Assembly (NCBI GenBank): GCA_904502055.1
Contig: CAJGDZ010000016.1
Location: 1 to 17,715, forward strand
Length of the DNA stretch: 17,715 nt
Direction of reading: 5' to 3'
From: an uncultured Clostridia bacterium
GTDB taxonomy: Bacteria > Bacillota > Clostridia > Oscillospirales > CAG-272
Shown: positions 5,439 through 13,710 of the stretch, one piece after another
How positions within the stretch are numbered: position 1 is the first letter of the stretch
Layout: every line of letters begins with the position of its first letter
Notes under the pieces: generated by a model
The model's database searches: none
What the model saw: the letters and a program-made list of their open reading frames with translations, nothing else
What the model was told of the DNA's origin: nothing
Program-made: the position numbers and the translations under genes

Positions 5439-8234
5439 TTACGCCTCGATAATGGCGCGGCACTTATCGCAAAGGAAGCCGCCCTCCTCGTCGTGCGTGC
5501 CCATAGTCGAATAGCTCCAGCATCTTGCGCACTTCTCGCCGTCTGCAGGCTCTACCTTGACACCAATGCCGGAAACCGTCTCATTAAACACGCCGTCCGG
5601 TGTCTTTCCGAGCACAAGCGATGCTCCCGAAACGATGTAGACCGTGGGAAGCTCTGCGCCAAAGCCCTCAAGAAGCTTATAGGTTGCCTCGTCCTCGGTG
5701 TAGATGGTGATCTTGGCATCCAGCGACTTACCGATCTTCTTCTCGGCGCGCGCCAGCTCCAGCGCCTTCATCACATCGTCACGAAGCGCGAACTGATTGT
5801 TCCAGCGCTCGGTGATCTCGGAGAAGCAGAGTGCCTCGTCAAAGGCAGGCATCTGGTTGAGGAATACGCTCTCGCGCACGTCGGCTGCCGCGTGCGGCAT
5901 AGCCTGCCAGATCTCCTCGCTCGTGAACGCAAGCAGAGGCGCGATCAGGCGCGTCAGCGCGTTCAGTACCAGGTACATCGCGCTCTGTGCGCTTCTTCTG
6001 GCAAAGCCGTCCTTCTTGCCCACGTACACTCTGTCCTTGGTAATATCGATATACAGCTTGGACAGGTTGGTCGTGCAGAAATTGCAAACGTCATGATAGA
6101 TGACGTGGAATTCAAAATCGTCATAAGCGCGGCGCGCGGTCCTTGTCAGATCGTTGATGCCCGAAAGGATCCACTTGTCGATCTCATACATATCCTCAAT
6201 GTCCACAAGATCGGTGTCGGGATTGAAATCACCAAGGTTAGCCATAATGATACGCGCGGTGTTACGGATCTTACGGTAGGCCTCGGACAGCTGCTTGAAG
6301 ATATTGTCCGAAACACGAACGTCCACGCGGTAGTCACTCGATGCCACCCACAGACGGACAAGATCCGCGCCGTACTTGGAGATCATCTCCTCGGGAGCCA
6401 CCGAGTTGCCCAGCGACTTGTGCATCGCCTTGCCCTCGCCGTCAACCACCCAGCCGTGGGTCAGAACCGTCTTATAGGGAGCGCCCTCACCCTTAGCACC
6501 GACAGCGGTCAGAAGCGACGACTGGAACCAGCCGCGGTACTGGTCGGCCCCCTCAAGATACAGGTCTGCCGGCCACTTGAGGCCTTCCTTGTTTTCGATG
6601 GTAGCAAAATGGCTGGAGCCGGAGTCAAACCAACAGTCCAGAATGTTGGTCTCCTTGGAGAAGTGGGTCTTGCCGCACTTCGGGCAAACAAAGCCCTTCG
6701 GCAGAAGCTCAGTTGCCTCCAGGTCGAACCAGGCGTTGGATCCCTTTTCGCCGAACATGGCGGCTACGCTTTCGATGGTGTCCTCGTTGCAGATCACCTC
6801 GCCGCAGTCCTCACAGTAGAAGACCGGGATAGGAAGACCCCAATGACGCTGACGGGAGATACACCAGTCGGCACGGTCGCGAACCATCTGCTTGATGCGC
6901 TCGCCACCCCACTCGGGAAGCCACTGTACGTTGTTACAAGCCTCAATGGCCTGATCCTTGAAGGCCTCCACCGAGCAGAACCACTGCGGTGTGGCACGGA
7001 AAATGATGGGCTGCTTGCAGCGCCAGCAGTGAGGATACTCGTGCTCGATCTCCTCGGAGGCGAACAGCGCACCGCTCTCCTTCATATCGGCCAAAATGGC
7101 CTCGTTGGACTCGGCGTAGTACATACCGGCAAACTTGCCCGCATCCTTTGTCTGATAGCCGCGGTCATCCACGGGAACGATAACGTCGATGTTGTAGCGG
7201 CGGCAGGTCTGGTAGTCGTCCGCACCAAAGCCGGGTGCGGTGTGAACGCAGCCCGTACCGCTGTCCATGGTAACGTAGTCGGCATTGACCACGATGGACT
7301 CACGGTCGATAAACGGATGCTTAGCCGTCATAAACTCAAATTCCTTACCCGCCATCGAGCAAACGACCTCAAACTTGTCAATGCCGCCCTCCAGCATGGT
7401 CTTGTGCGCCAGTGCCTCGGCCACGATGTAGGTCTCGCCGTTCTCGGCCTTGACCGCCACGTAGGTCTCATCGGGATTGAGCGCAATGGCAAGGTTGCCG
7501 GGAAGCGTCCAGGTCGTGGTCGTCCAGATGATGAAGTAGGTCTTGCTAAGGTCGCACATCGAAAGCTTGCCCTTGTCATCCTTTACGGCAAACTTGACGT
7601 AGATCGAGGTACACTTGTCGGTCTGATACTCGATCTCCGCCTCGGCCAGAGCCGTCTCGTCATGCGGGCACCAGTAAACGGGCTTAAGGCCCTTGTAGAT
7701 ATAGCCCTTCTTATACATTTCGCCGAACACCTGTACCTCGCGCGCCTCAAACTCGGGAGCCATAGCGAGATAGGGGTTCTGCCAGTCACCGGTTACACCC
7801 AGACGGATAAACTGCTCACGCTGAATGTCCACGAAATCCTGCGCGAACTTATGGCACGCGCTGCGGAACTCCGAGATGGACATCTTCTTGCGGTCCAGCT
7901 TATTCTTTTTGATGATTGCGCTCTCGATCGGCATACCGTGGTTATCCCAGCCGGGAATGTACGGCACGTGATAGCCGCCCATCGACTTGGACTTGTTGAT
8001 AAAGTCCTTGAGGATCTTGTTCATCGCGGTACCCATATGGATATTTCCGTTCGAGAAGGGGGGGCCGTCGTGAAGCACGTAGAGCGGCATACCCTCAGTC
8101 GCGTCCAGCATCTTATGATAAAGATCGATCGAATCCCAATACTTCAGCATTTCCGGCTCGCGTGTGGGCAGATTTGCCTTCATCGAGAAGCCGGTATTGG
8201 GCAGATTCAAGCTGCTTGTGTAATCCTTTGCCAT
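5439..8234 (-). CDS. ileS: Isoleucyl-tRNA synthetase
   Basis: Charges tRNA-Ile with isoleucine and edits misactivated valine. It is a cytosolic class Ia synthetase of 931 residues (E. coli has 938). The HIGH signature is HMGT (66-69, in PPFSNGNIHMGT). The KMSKS loop is changed to AMHKS (603-607, followed by LGN), keeping the second lysine and serine. The editing domain sits between about 190 and 400, with the SWIM-type binding region later. The C-terminal zinc finger is intact (CARCWSY and CDKC close to the end). AAAGGAG lies 10 nt before the ATG, within the 28-nt gap after ylmH, which leaves no room for a T-box leader. In B. subtilis divIVA lies between ylmH and ileS; it is absent here. A 954-codon frame on the opposite strand is a shadow. 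Confidence 0.98.
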   Translation of the reverse strand: MAKDYTSSLNLPNTGFSMKANLPTREPEMLKYWDSIDLYHKMLDATEGMPLYVLHDGPPFSNGNIHMGTAMNKILKDFINKSKSMGGYHVPYIPGWDNHGMPIESAIIKKNKLDRKKMSISEFRSACHKFAQDFVDIQREQFIRLGVTGDWQNPYLAMAPEFEAREVQVFGEMYKKGYIYKGLKPVYWCPHDETALAEAEIEYQTDKCTSIYVKFAVKDDKGKLSMCDLSKTYFIIWTTTTWTLPGNLAIALNPDETYVAVKAENGETYIVAEALAHKTMLEGGIDKFEVVCSMAGKEFEFMTAKHPFIDRESIVVNADYVTMDSGTGCVHTAPGFGADDYQTCRRYNIDVIVPVDDRGYQTKDAGKFAGMYYAESNEAILADMKESGALFASEEIEHEYPHCWRCKQPIIFRATPQWFCSVEAFKDQAIEACNNVQWLPEWGGERIKQMVRDRADWCISRQRHWGLPIPVFYCEDCGEVICNEDTIESVAAMFGEKGSNAWFDLEATELLPKGFVCPKCGKTHFSKETNILDCWFDSGSSHFATIENKEGLKWPADLYLEGADQYRGWFQSSLLTAVGAKGEGAPYKTVLTHGWVVDGEGKAMHKSLGNSVAPEEMISKYGADLVRLWVASSDYRVDVRVSDNIFKQLSEAYRKIRNTARIIMANLGDFNPDTDLVDIEDMYEIDKWILSGINDLTRTARRAYDDFEFHVIYHDVCNFCTTNLSKLYIDITKDRVYVGKKDGFARRSAQSAMYLVLNALTRLIAPLLAFTSEEIWQAMPHAAADVRESVFLNQMPAFDEALCFSEITERWNNQFALRDDVMKALELARAEKKIGKSLDAKITIYTEDEATYKLLEGFGAELPTVYIVSGASLVLGKTPDGVFNETVSGIGVKVEPADGEKCARCWSYSTMGTHDEEGGFLCDKCRAIIEA

Positions 8235-8262
8235 TGTCTTATGACTCCTTTGTTTCTGTCAA

Positions 8263-9072
8263 TCAAATATATTGAGCCGCCCGTAAGCGGTATCTTCCTT
8301 TTTTGGTTTGCTCGGACACGTCCTCGATCACATACTTCCCGTGTCCGCGGACGCTGATCACCGCGCCCTCCTTCGGCATTTTATCGTTTCGCTCGCACAC
8401 CTCGTAGTCCAGCTCGACCATTCCCTGCCGTATGAGCTCCTGCGCCTTCTCGCGCGAGGTGCCGACAAGAGACGAGACGATGCTGTCCAATCTCGGCGAG
8501 GCCACGGTATCGCTGATGGGTCGCATTTGCCTCTCCACGCGGAAATCGTCACCAACCTCCACGCGCCTTACCTTCACCGTGTCGCTTCCGACCTTTTTCA
8601 GCTCCTGCCAAATATAATCCGCCATCGCGCCGTCACAAAAAACGACCGCACGGTGCTCATCCTCCACAACGATGTCACCCAGCTTATCACGCTCGATGCC
8701 CAGTCCCAGAAGTGAACCCAGATAATCGCGATGCGAAAGCTTGCGGTAGCCGCTCCCCTCAACGGAAAGCACACACACCGCCGACGCGGATAAGTCGGGA
8801 AACAACTCCCGCACTCCCGCCGCCGTATACACGCCATCCTCTCTCGCGAGATACTCGGGAAAAACAAACAGACGGTTTCTTTCGCTTCCGTCATAGCCGC
8901 CGTAAAAAGCGTATGCGACGTCGCCCGCGCTCTGCCTTAACTCCTCCAGCGCATAATGTTGCTCGCGGGGGGACAAAAACGGGCTTGCCGAGGGCTCATA
9001 TCTCTCGGCCCTCCGAAGCATATCCCTGATACGCGCCTCAAGCAAGGCGCGATCGGCATCCCTCTCCATCAT
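8263..9072 (-). CDS. ylmH: YlmH-family S4-domain RNA-binding protein
   Basis: Ribosome-associated RNA-binding protein. B. subtilis YlmH is linked to ribosome quality control and was first noted for its place in the division cluster. The 269 residues have the family layout: an N-terminal helical region (ALLEARIRDMLRRAERY), a central YlmH domain with EHRAVVFCDGAM (about 143-154), and a C-terminal S4 domain (about 193-255) with PRLDSIVSSLVGTSREKAQE and later GHGKYVI. The start is ATGATG; the first ATG (9070-9072) overlaps the yggT TGA in an ATGA, so the two genes are translationally coupled. The second ATG, one codon later, is equally possible. Function is inferred from orthology. Confidence 0.93.
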   Translation of the reverse strand: MMERDADRALLEARIRDMLRRAERYEPSASPFLSPREQHYALEELRQSAGDVAYAFYGGYDGSERNRLFVFPEYLAREDGVYTAAGVRELFPDLSASAVCVLSVEGSGYRKLSHRDYLGSLLGLGIERDKLGDIVVEDEHRAVVFCDGAMADYIWQELKKVGSDTVKVRRVEVGDDFRVERQMRPISDTVASPRLDSIVSSLVGTSREKAQELIRQGMVELDYEVCERNDKMPKEGAVISVRGHGKYVIEDVSEQTKKGRYRLRAAQYI

Positions 9073-9359
9073 ACGAACAAGAGCGTGGTAAAGTGTGACA
9101 CGGCGGTCTGCACCATACCCAGAAGAAGAAAGGCGATTACGAAGGAAAAATCGATCGGCGAATTCCGAAAAAGCGCAAAGCGCTCAAAGATCGCGCGCAC
9201 CGGTACTACCAACGGCTCGGTCAGCATATACACGATGTCCATCCATTTCATGCCGTCAAGCGCCGGGATCCAGGACGCGACGGCCCGCAGGAGCATCGCG
9301 ATCTCCAAAACCCAAAGCAACAGGGTCACCAGCCTTGTTGCCATATATAAAACATACAT
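9069..9359 (-). CDS. yggT: YggT family membrane protein
   Basis: Small integral-membrane protein of the YGGT family (YlmG in B. subtilis), of unclear biochemical role but tied to cell-division or membrane organisation by gene context. It has 96 residues, two membrane segments (about 6-31 and 70-93), and between them the family signature LTEPLVVPVRAIFER with the conserved Pro and Arg. TAAGGAGAG lies 8 nt before the first ATG. The start could be that ATG or the one at residue 6 (MATRL); the first is favoured by spacing. A 95-nt gap with a hairpin separates it from sepF. It overlaps ylmH by 4 nt. Confidence 0.93.
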   Translation of the reverse strand: MYVLYMATRLVTLLLWVLEIAMLLRAVASWIPALDGMKWMDIVYMLTEPLVVPVRAIFERFALFRNSPIDFSFVIAFLLLGMVQTAVSHFTTLLFV

Positions 9360-9412
9360 AAAACGCTCTCCTTAGAATAGCCTGAATGGGCTTCCCCATA
9401 ACACGAAAGGTG

Positions 9413-9437
9413 GGGCTGTTGCGCTTGTCAACAGCCC
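9413..9437. repeat. Perfect stem-loop in the sepF-yggT gap
   Basis: GGGCTGTTG (9413-9421) pairs with CAACAGCCC (9429-9437): 9 bp with a 7-nt loop. No U-tract follows on the transcript strand, so it is not a classic terminator. It could be an RNA processing or stability element separating sepF and yggT expression (inference). Confidence 0.45.
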
Positions 9438-9454
9438 GTATTCGGTTTCAAAAA

Positions 9455-9898
9455 TTATTCGCCCTGCGACTCCTCTTCCTCGTCACCGATGACCGAGGGA
9501 GATACCACGACCGTGGTTTGGGATACGTTCTTCATATTGCCGTGAATGACGTAAAGAACACCCATCAAAAAGTCCATAAAGCGGATCATCTCGACGTGCT
9601 CAAGAGCCTCCACGTTCAGAACCACCGTGCTTCCGGCGATCAGGCTGTCTGCCACCTTGGTTGCCTCGCTGTAGCTCTTGGGGGCCATAACCTTAAGCGA
9701 AACTGCCGCCTCATTGATGCCGCCAAACGCGTTCTTCGGCTCCTCGCGGACAACCTCCTTAACGTCGCTGTCATCCACCTCAACGTTGCCGACCTCCTCG
9801 ACTGCCTCCTCTTCGGCGGTGTCGTAACCGTCGGAATAGTAGGAATCGTAGTAGGAATCCTCGTCCTTTTTCTTGCCAAAGCCCAACTTGATAGCCAT
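9455..9898 (-). CDS. sepF: Cell division protein SepF
   Basis: SepF binds FtsZ and the membrane and helps assemble and align the Z ring. The start is fixed by GGAGG (9904-9908, minus), which lies 5 nt before the ATG at 9896-9898. A TTG at 9910 in the same frame overlaps that Shine-Dalgarno and is rejected. The 147 residues consist of a short N-terminal segment (MAIKLGFGKKK), an acidic Tyr/Glu-rich linker (about 12-58) and the SepF domain (about 65-138), with the signature RFMDFLMGVLYVIHGNMKNV and the closing TTVVVSPSVI. The N-terminal amphipathic helix is shorter and more basic than in B. subtilis SepF, so membrane binding may differ. It sits 21 nt after yggS. Confidence 0.95.
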   Translation of the reverse strand: MAIKLGFGKKKDEDSYYDSYYSDGYDTAEEEAVEEVGNVEVDDSDVKEVVREEPKNAFGGINEAAVSLKVMAPKSYSEATKVADSLIAGSTVVLNVEALEHVEMIRFMDFLMGVLYVIHGNMKNVSQTTVVVSPSVIGDEEEESQGE

Positions 9899-9903
9899 GT
9901 TAA

Positions 9904-9908
9904 CCTCC
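9904..9908 (-). promoter_or_regulatory. Ribosome binding site deciding the sepF start
   Basis: GGAGG followed by TTAAC and ATG. Its position rules out the in-frame TTG four codons upstream. Confidence 0.85.
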
Positions 9909-9919
9909 AAAATGTATAA

Positions 9920-10615
9920 TTATTTTTCAAACAGTTTCCGTCCAACACGAACGGCCGTTGCCCCGGAGGCGATGGCCTCCTCAAAGCTGCCGCTCATCCC
10001 CATCGACAAAATGGGTCTCTCTTTATTATCACAGTTTTTGCCCCAAATGTCAACAGATAACCGATAAATTTTTTCAAAAAATTTCAGATAATCCGCTTTT
10101 TCCTCACAATTCGGTGCCATAGTCATAAGTCCGCACAGTGAGAGATTCGGATATTTGCCGATGGCATCGCAAAGTGCCTCGGCCTCACTCGGCATAACGC
10201 CGCTCTTGTTCTCCTCCTCACCGACGTTGACCTCCACAAGCACGCGCATCACGATCCCGTGCTTTTTCGCCTGCTTGTCGATCTCGGCCGCCAGGCGCTC
10301 GGAGTCCACCGAGTGGATCATACACACCTTGTCCACAATGTATTTGACCTTGTTGGTCTGCAAATGACCGATAAAATGAATGTTGATCTCGCGCGGAAGC
10401 TGCTCATAGTGCTCCAGCAGCTGCTGTACACGGTTTTCGCCGATGTCACGCACGCCGTGCCGCTCAAAAAGATACGTCAGCTCCTCCGGCGTGCCGCTTT
10501 TGGCCGCCACAATGAGCTGTACCTCGTCCGTGCGCCCGGCGCGTGCCCGCGCGGCGTCCATACGCGCCCGTATTTCCCCGACGTTTCTGTCAAGATACGA
10601 AAAATCTGCCGCCAT
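9920..10615 (-). CDS. yggS: YggS family pyridoxal 5'-phosphate homeostasis protein (PLPBP)
   Basis: PLP-binding protein of the YggS/PROSC family that keeps vitamin B6 and amino-acid pools balanced. It has no known catalytic reaction and is cytosolic. The start is the ATG at 10613-10615, with AAGGAAG (10624-10630) 8 nt upstream. A longer TTG-started frame (10633) would bury that site. The 231 residues show a single alanine-racemase-like barrel: the PLP lysine K39 in LIVAAKSG, the motif IGENRVQ, HFIGHLQTNKVKYI, and the phosphate-binding end LSMGMSGSFEEAIASGATAV and VRVGRKLFEK. It corresponds to B. subtilis ylmE, directly upstream of sepF as here. An extended -10 promoter lies between miaA and this gene. 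Confidence 0.96.
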   Translation of the reverse strand: MAADFSYLDRNVGEIRARMDAARARAGRTDEVQLIVAAKSGTPEELTYLFERHGVRDIGENRVQQLLEHYEQLPREINIHFIGHLQTNKVKYIVDKVCMIHSVDSERLAAEIDKQAKKHGIVMRVLVEVNVGEEENKSGVMPSEAEALCDAIGKYPNLSLCGLMTMAPNCEEKADYLKFFEKIYRLSVDIWGKNCDNKERPILSMGMSGSFEEAIASGATAVRVGRKLFEK

Positions 10616-10652
10616 TGTCTCTGCTTCCTTCAAAAATAAATACCTTTTTTCT

Positions 10653-10658
10653 ATTATA
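10653..10658 (-). promoter_or_regulatory. Extended -10 promoter upstream of yggS
   Basis: TATAAT on the minus strand is preceded directly by TGA (TGn element), about 37 nt before the yggS ATG. No good -35 exists at 17-18 nt, so it would rely on the extended -10. It would let yggS-sepF-yggT-ylmH-ileS be transcribed apart from queA-miaA. Confidence 0.65.
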
Positions 10659-10666
10659 TCATAAAA

Positions 10667-11611
10667 TCAAGAAAAAGGAAACGCTTTTTTCACATTTTTT
10701 ATAATTTTTTCAAGGTCTGCGTCCGAAAGCGCCCCCGTAACCTCCACGGGCGTCACGTAATCCTTGCTTCCAAACCAAGTGATCTGCCGCTTGGCATAGC
10801 GTCTGGTTGCCGTTTTCAACGTCTCGACCGCCGCCTCAAACGAGCATTCGCCGTCAAGATACGATAAGATCTCCTTGTAGCCGATGGCCTGCGCCGCCGT
10901 AGAGCCCCGAGGCAAGCGCCCCGACTCTGTGAGTGCGCGCACCTCGTCCACAAGCCCCTGCTCCATCATCATGTCCACACGCTTGTCCACACGTCCGTAG
11001 AGCACCGAGCGATCGGGGTATGAAAGCCCGAGCACCAGCGCGTTATACGGCGAGGGAGCAAGGCGCGAGCGCCGATCCCATTCCGACTTGGCCACGCCCG
11101 TCAAAAGCTTGATCTCAAGTGCGCGGATGACGCGCTTGACGTTGTTGGGATGAATGGCCTCGGCCGATTCGGGATCCTCCAGCCGCAACCGCTCCCAGAG
11201 CCGGGGCGCCCCCTTTTCCTCGGCTTCTCTCGTCAATTCCTCGCGAAGCGCAGGATCACTTCCCGCCTCGGAATATTCGTTTGCTGTCAGGACCGCATCC
11301 AGATAAAGTCCCGTGCCGCCGCAAAAGATGGGCAGATGGCCGCGCGCCGTGATGTCCTCGATCGCCGCCTTGGCCAAGGGCGCGTAATCGGCCACCGAAA
11401 AGCTTTCGCTCGGTTCAATAATATCGATCAGATGATGCACGATCCCCTCACGCTCTTCCATCGTCGGCTTGGCCGTTCCGATGTCCATACCGCGGTAGAT
11501 CTGCATCGAATCACAGGATATGATCTCACCGCCCAGCTCCTTTGCCAAAGCAATCGAAAGCGCGGTCTTTCCCGACGCCGTGGCTCCTACCACGGCCAAA
11601 ACGTTTTTCAT
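10667..11611 (-). CDS. miaA: tRNA dimethylallyltransferase
   Basis: Transfers the dimethylallyl group from DMAPP to N6 of A37 in tRNAs reading UNN codons, the first step to i6A/ms2i6A. It has 314 residues. The P-loop is GATASGKT (9-16). The catalytic aspartate is D34 in SCDSMQIYRGMDIGTAKPT (32-50). FCGGTGLYLDAVL (96-108) and the substrate loop with Arg follow. The C-terminal helix contains RRYAKRQITWF, the usual end of the family. The start ATG follows GAGG by about 9 nt and is 15 nt after the queA stop. No Zn-finger extension of the eukaryotic type is present. The identification is secure. Confidence 0.97.
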   Translation of the reverse strand: MKNVLAVVGATASGKTALSIALAKELGGEIISCDSMQIYRGMDIGTAKPTMEEREGIVHHLIDIIEPSESFSVADYAPLAKAAIEDITARGHLPIFCGGTGLYLDAVLTANEYSEAGSDPALREELTREAEEKGAPRLWERLRLEDPESAEAIHPNNVKRVIRALEIKLLTGVAKSEWDRRSRLAPSPYNALVLGLSYPDRSVLYGRVDKRVDMMMEQGLVDEVRALTESGRLPRGSTAAQAIGYKEILSYLDGECSFEAAVETLKTATRRYAKRQITWFGSKDYVTPVEVTGALSDADLEKIIKNVKKAFPFS

Positions 11612-11626
11612 CGAAATTTCCTCACA

Positions 11627-12703
11627 TTACTGAATAAACATCGCATCGCCAAAGCTGAAGAAGCGGTATTTTTGCTCAACGGCCGTTTTGTAGATATCCA
11701 AAATCCTTTCACGGTCGTAAAAAGCCGAAATGAGCATCAGAAGCGTGCTTTCCGGCAGATGGAAGTTCGTGATAAGCGCGTCCACCGCCTTGAATTTGTA
11801 GCCGGGATAAATAAAGATGCCCGTCTCACCGCTAAGGGGCTGTACCACGCCCTCATCGGTCGTCACGCTCTCAAGCGTGCGGCAGGAGGTGGTTCCCACC
11901 GCGATCACGCGACCGCCTGCGGCGCGGCGCGCGTTGATGAGATCGGCACTCTCCTGTGAAACCGAAAAATATTCGGTGTGCATAACGTGATCATTCAGCG
12001 CATCCGCCTTGACGGGGCGGAAGGTGCCAAGCCCCACGTGAAGCATCACGGGCGCAATCGCCACTCCCCTTTCGCGGATGCTGTCAAGCAGCTCGGTGGT
12101 AAAGTGAAGTCCTGCCGTGGGCGCGGCGGCGCTGCCGATCTCGTTGGCATAAACCGTCTGGTAGCGCTCGTTGTCCGTAAGCCGCTCGGTAATGTAGGGT
12201 GGCAGAGGCATAAGGCCGATCTCGTGCAGAATTTCATATATACTCGTATATTTTTCGCGATCGTATTCAAAACGAATGAGGCGATTGCCCTCCTCCACGA
12301 TGTCGGTGATCTCTCCCTTAAGAATGCCACCGCCAAACGAGAGGCGCGAGCCGATCTTGGCGCGCTTGCCCGGCTTTACCAGGGTCTCCCAGGTATCAAG
12401 TCCGCGCGAGCGAAGAAGCAAAAGCTCAATGAGCGCCTCCTCTCTGCCCTCCACGTGCCCGTACAAGCGCGCGGGAATGACGCGCGAATCGTTGATGACC
12501 AGCACGTCCCCGGGGTTCAGCATATCCAGAATATCGTAAAAATGCTTGTGCTCGATCTGTCCGCTTGCGCGGTCCACACAAAGCAGACGCGAGTGGTCGC
12601 GCCTCTCCAGCGGGGTCTGCGCGATCAGCTCGGGCGGTAATTCGTAAAAAAAGTCACGGGTCTTAAGATCGGTCGCGACCCTTTGATTGATGATAGCCGA
12701 CAT
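11627..12703 (-). CDS. queA: S-adenosylmethionine:tRNA ribosyltransferase-isomerase
   Basis: Transfers and isomerises the ribose of SAM onto preQ1 at position 34 of tRNAs with GUN anticodons, making epoxyqueuosine. The chosen ATG (12701-12703) has AAAGGAA (12710-12716) 6 nt upstream. The longer ATG at 12748 lacks a Shine-Dalgarno and would begin about 2 nt after the predicted transcription start. The product is 358 residues. Signatures: DFFYELPPELIAQTPLERRD near the N-terminus, VINDSRVIPARLYG, PTAGLHFT with the AP-site-like core, and the C-terminal NFHLPESTLLMLISAF. No other queuosine gene is in the window. It is first in the minus-strand cluster, behind a consensus-like promoter. Confidence 0.97.
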   Translation of the reverse strand: MSAIINQRVATDLKTRDFFYELPPELIAQTPLERRDHSRLLCVDRASGQIEHKHFYDILDMLNPGDVLVINDSRVIPARLYGHVEGREEALIELLLLRSRGLDTWETLVKPGKRAKIGSRLSFGGGILKGEITDIVEEGNRLIRFEYDREKYTSIYEILHEIGLMPLPPYITERLTDNERYQTVYANEIGSAAAPTAGLHFTTELLDSIRERGVAIAPVMLHVGLGTFRPVKADALNDHVMHTEYFSVSQESADLINARRAAGGRVIAVGTTSCRTLESVTTDEGVVQPLSGETGIFIYPGYKFKAVDALITNFHLPESTLLMLISAFYDRERILDIYKTAVEQKYRFFSFGDAMFIQ

Positions 12704-12734
12704 GAAACGTTCCTTTCTGTCCTTGCATAAACTG

Positions 12735-12764
12735 TTATCAATAGTCATACGAAATCATTATATT
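12735..12764 (+). promoter_or_regulatory. Candidate dapA promoter, overlapping the queA promoter
   Basis: TTATCA (12735-12740), 18 nt, then TATATT (12759-12764) on the plus strand. It is less perfect than the queA promoter, and its -10 shares bases with the queA -10, so polymerase could occupy only one at a time. Confidence 0.4.
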
Positions 12765-12785
12765 ATATTTTCTCATTTTTTGCAA
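12757..12785 (-). promoter_or_regulatory. queA promoter
   Basis: TTGCAA (12780-12785) and TATAAT (12757-12762) on the minus strand are separated by exactly 17 nt. The start is near 12750, which places the 12703 ATG about 47 nt downstream with a good ribosome site. Confidence 0.8.
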
Positions 12786-12823
12786 TACTTTTCCGACATT
12801 TTCACACCCGAAAGGAGCATAAT

Positions 12824-13708
12824 ATGACCAAAACCTGCCTTTTTGAGGGAGCCGCCACCGCCCTCATCACGCCGTTTTCCGGCGGAAGAGTGGACTTTGA
12901 CGCCCTGGAAAAGCTGATTGAATTTCAGATCGGCGGCGACATCGACGCGCTGGTGATCGCCGGTACAACCGGCGAGGCCTCTACCCTTACCGACACCGAG
13001 CACCGCGCCATCCTCACCTTTGCCGTCCGCGCGGCGCGCGGACGCGTGCCCGTGATTGCGGGCACGGGAAGCAACGATACCGCCCACGCCATCGATATGT
13101 CCCGCTTTGCTTGCCGCGCGGGCTGTGACGGTCTCTTGCTGGTCACTCCCTACTACAACCGCGCCACGCCGCGCGGCCTTGCGGAAAGCTACCGCAAAAT
13201 CGCCGACGAGACCGACCGCCCCATTCTCCTGTATAACGTCCCCTCGCGCACGGGCGTGCACCTGAGTGCGGAGGCTCTGCGGCCGCTGGCCGGGCACGAG
13301 CGCATTGTGGGCATCAAGGAGGCCTCGGGCGACGTGGGCTTTGCCTCACGGCTTCGCGCCGAATTTTCGGACAGCTTTTCGCTCTACTGTGGCAACGACG
13401 ACATCACCGTCCCCTTTCTTGCGCTTGGCGGCAAGGGCGTTATTTCGGTGCTATCCAACCTGTTTCCCCGTGAGGTGACCGCTATGTGCCGCAAATGCCG
13501 CGAAGGCGATTTTGACGGTGCTATGGCCGATCAACTGCGCTTTCTCCCTCTCATCGACGCGCTTTTCGCCGAGGTAAATCCCATTCCCGTCAAGTGCGCG
13601 GCCGCCATGATGGGGCTGTGCCGCGAGGAATACCGCCTGCCCCTTTGCCCGCCGAGCGACGGCGTGCGAGGGCGCCTGGAAAAGCTTGTCGGAAAAAAAC
13701 AAAATTAA
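12824..13708 (+). CDS. dapA: 4-hydroxy-tetrahydrodipicolinate synthase
   Basis: Condenses aspartate semialdehyde with pyruvate, the first committed step of the diaminopimelate/lysine pathway; cytosolic TIM barrel. It has 294 residues. GTTGE (47-51) holds the catalytic threonine pair. TPYYNR (108-113) follows, then LYNVPSRTG (136-144) with catalytic Y137 and the carboxylate-binding R142. The Schiff-base lysine K165 is in GIKEASGD. The family members NanA and KDG aldolase share the barrel, but the R142 and YNVPSRTG context favours DapA. AAAGGAG lies 6 nt before the ATG. The gene is plus-strand, divergent from queA. No terminator is visible after it; the next promoter starts 3 nt after its stop. 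Confidence 0.95.
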   Translation: MTKTCLFEGAATALITPFSGGRVDFDALEKLIEFQIGGDIDALVIAGTTGEASTLTDTEHRAILTFAVRAARGRVPVIAGTGSNDTAHAIDMSRFACRAGCDGLLLVTPYYNRATPRGLAESYRKIADETDRPILLYNVPSRTGVHLSAEALRPLAGHERIVGIKEASGDVGFASRLRAEFSDSFSLYCGNDDITVPFLALGGKGVISVLSNLFPREVTAMCRKCREGDFDGAMADQLRFLPLIDALFAEVNPIPVKCAAAMMGLCREEYRLPLCPPSDGVRGRLEKLVGKKQN

Positions 13709-13710
13709 CT

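Noticed and set aside
8235..8262. Possible T-box riboswitch before ileS
   Set aside because: Only 28 nt separate ylmH and ileS; no room and no T-box sequence.
5493..8357. 954-codon open frame on the plus strand, opposite ileS
   Set aside because: Antisense shadow arising because ileS avoids codons whose complement is a stop. There is no ribosome site and the translation has no domain pattern.
12704..12748. Longer queA start at ATG 12748
   Set aside because: It lies about 2 nt after the predicted transcription start and has no ribosome binding site; ATG 12703 has AAAGGAA at 6 nt.
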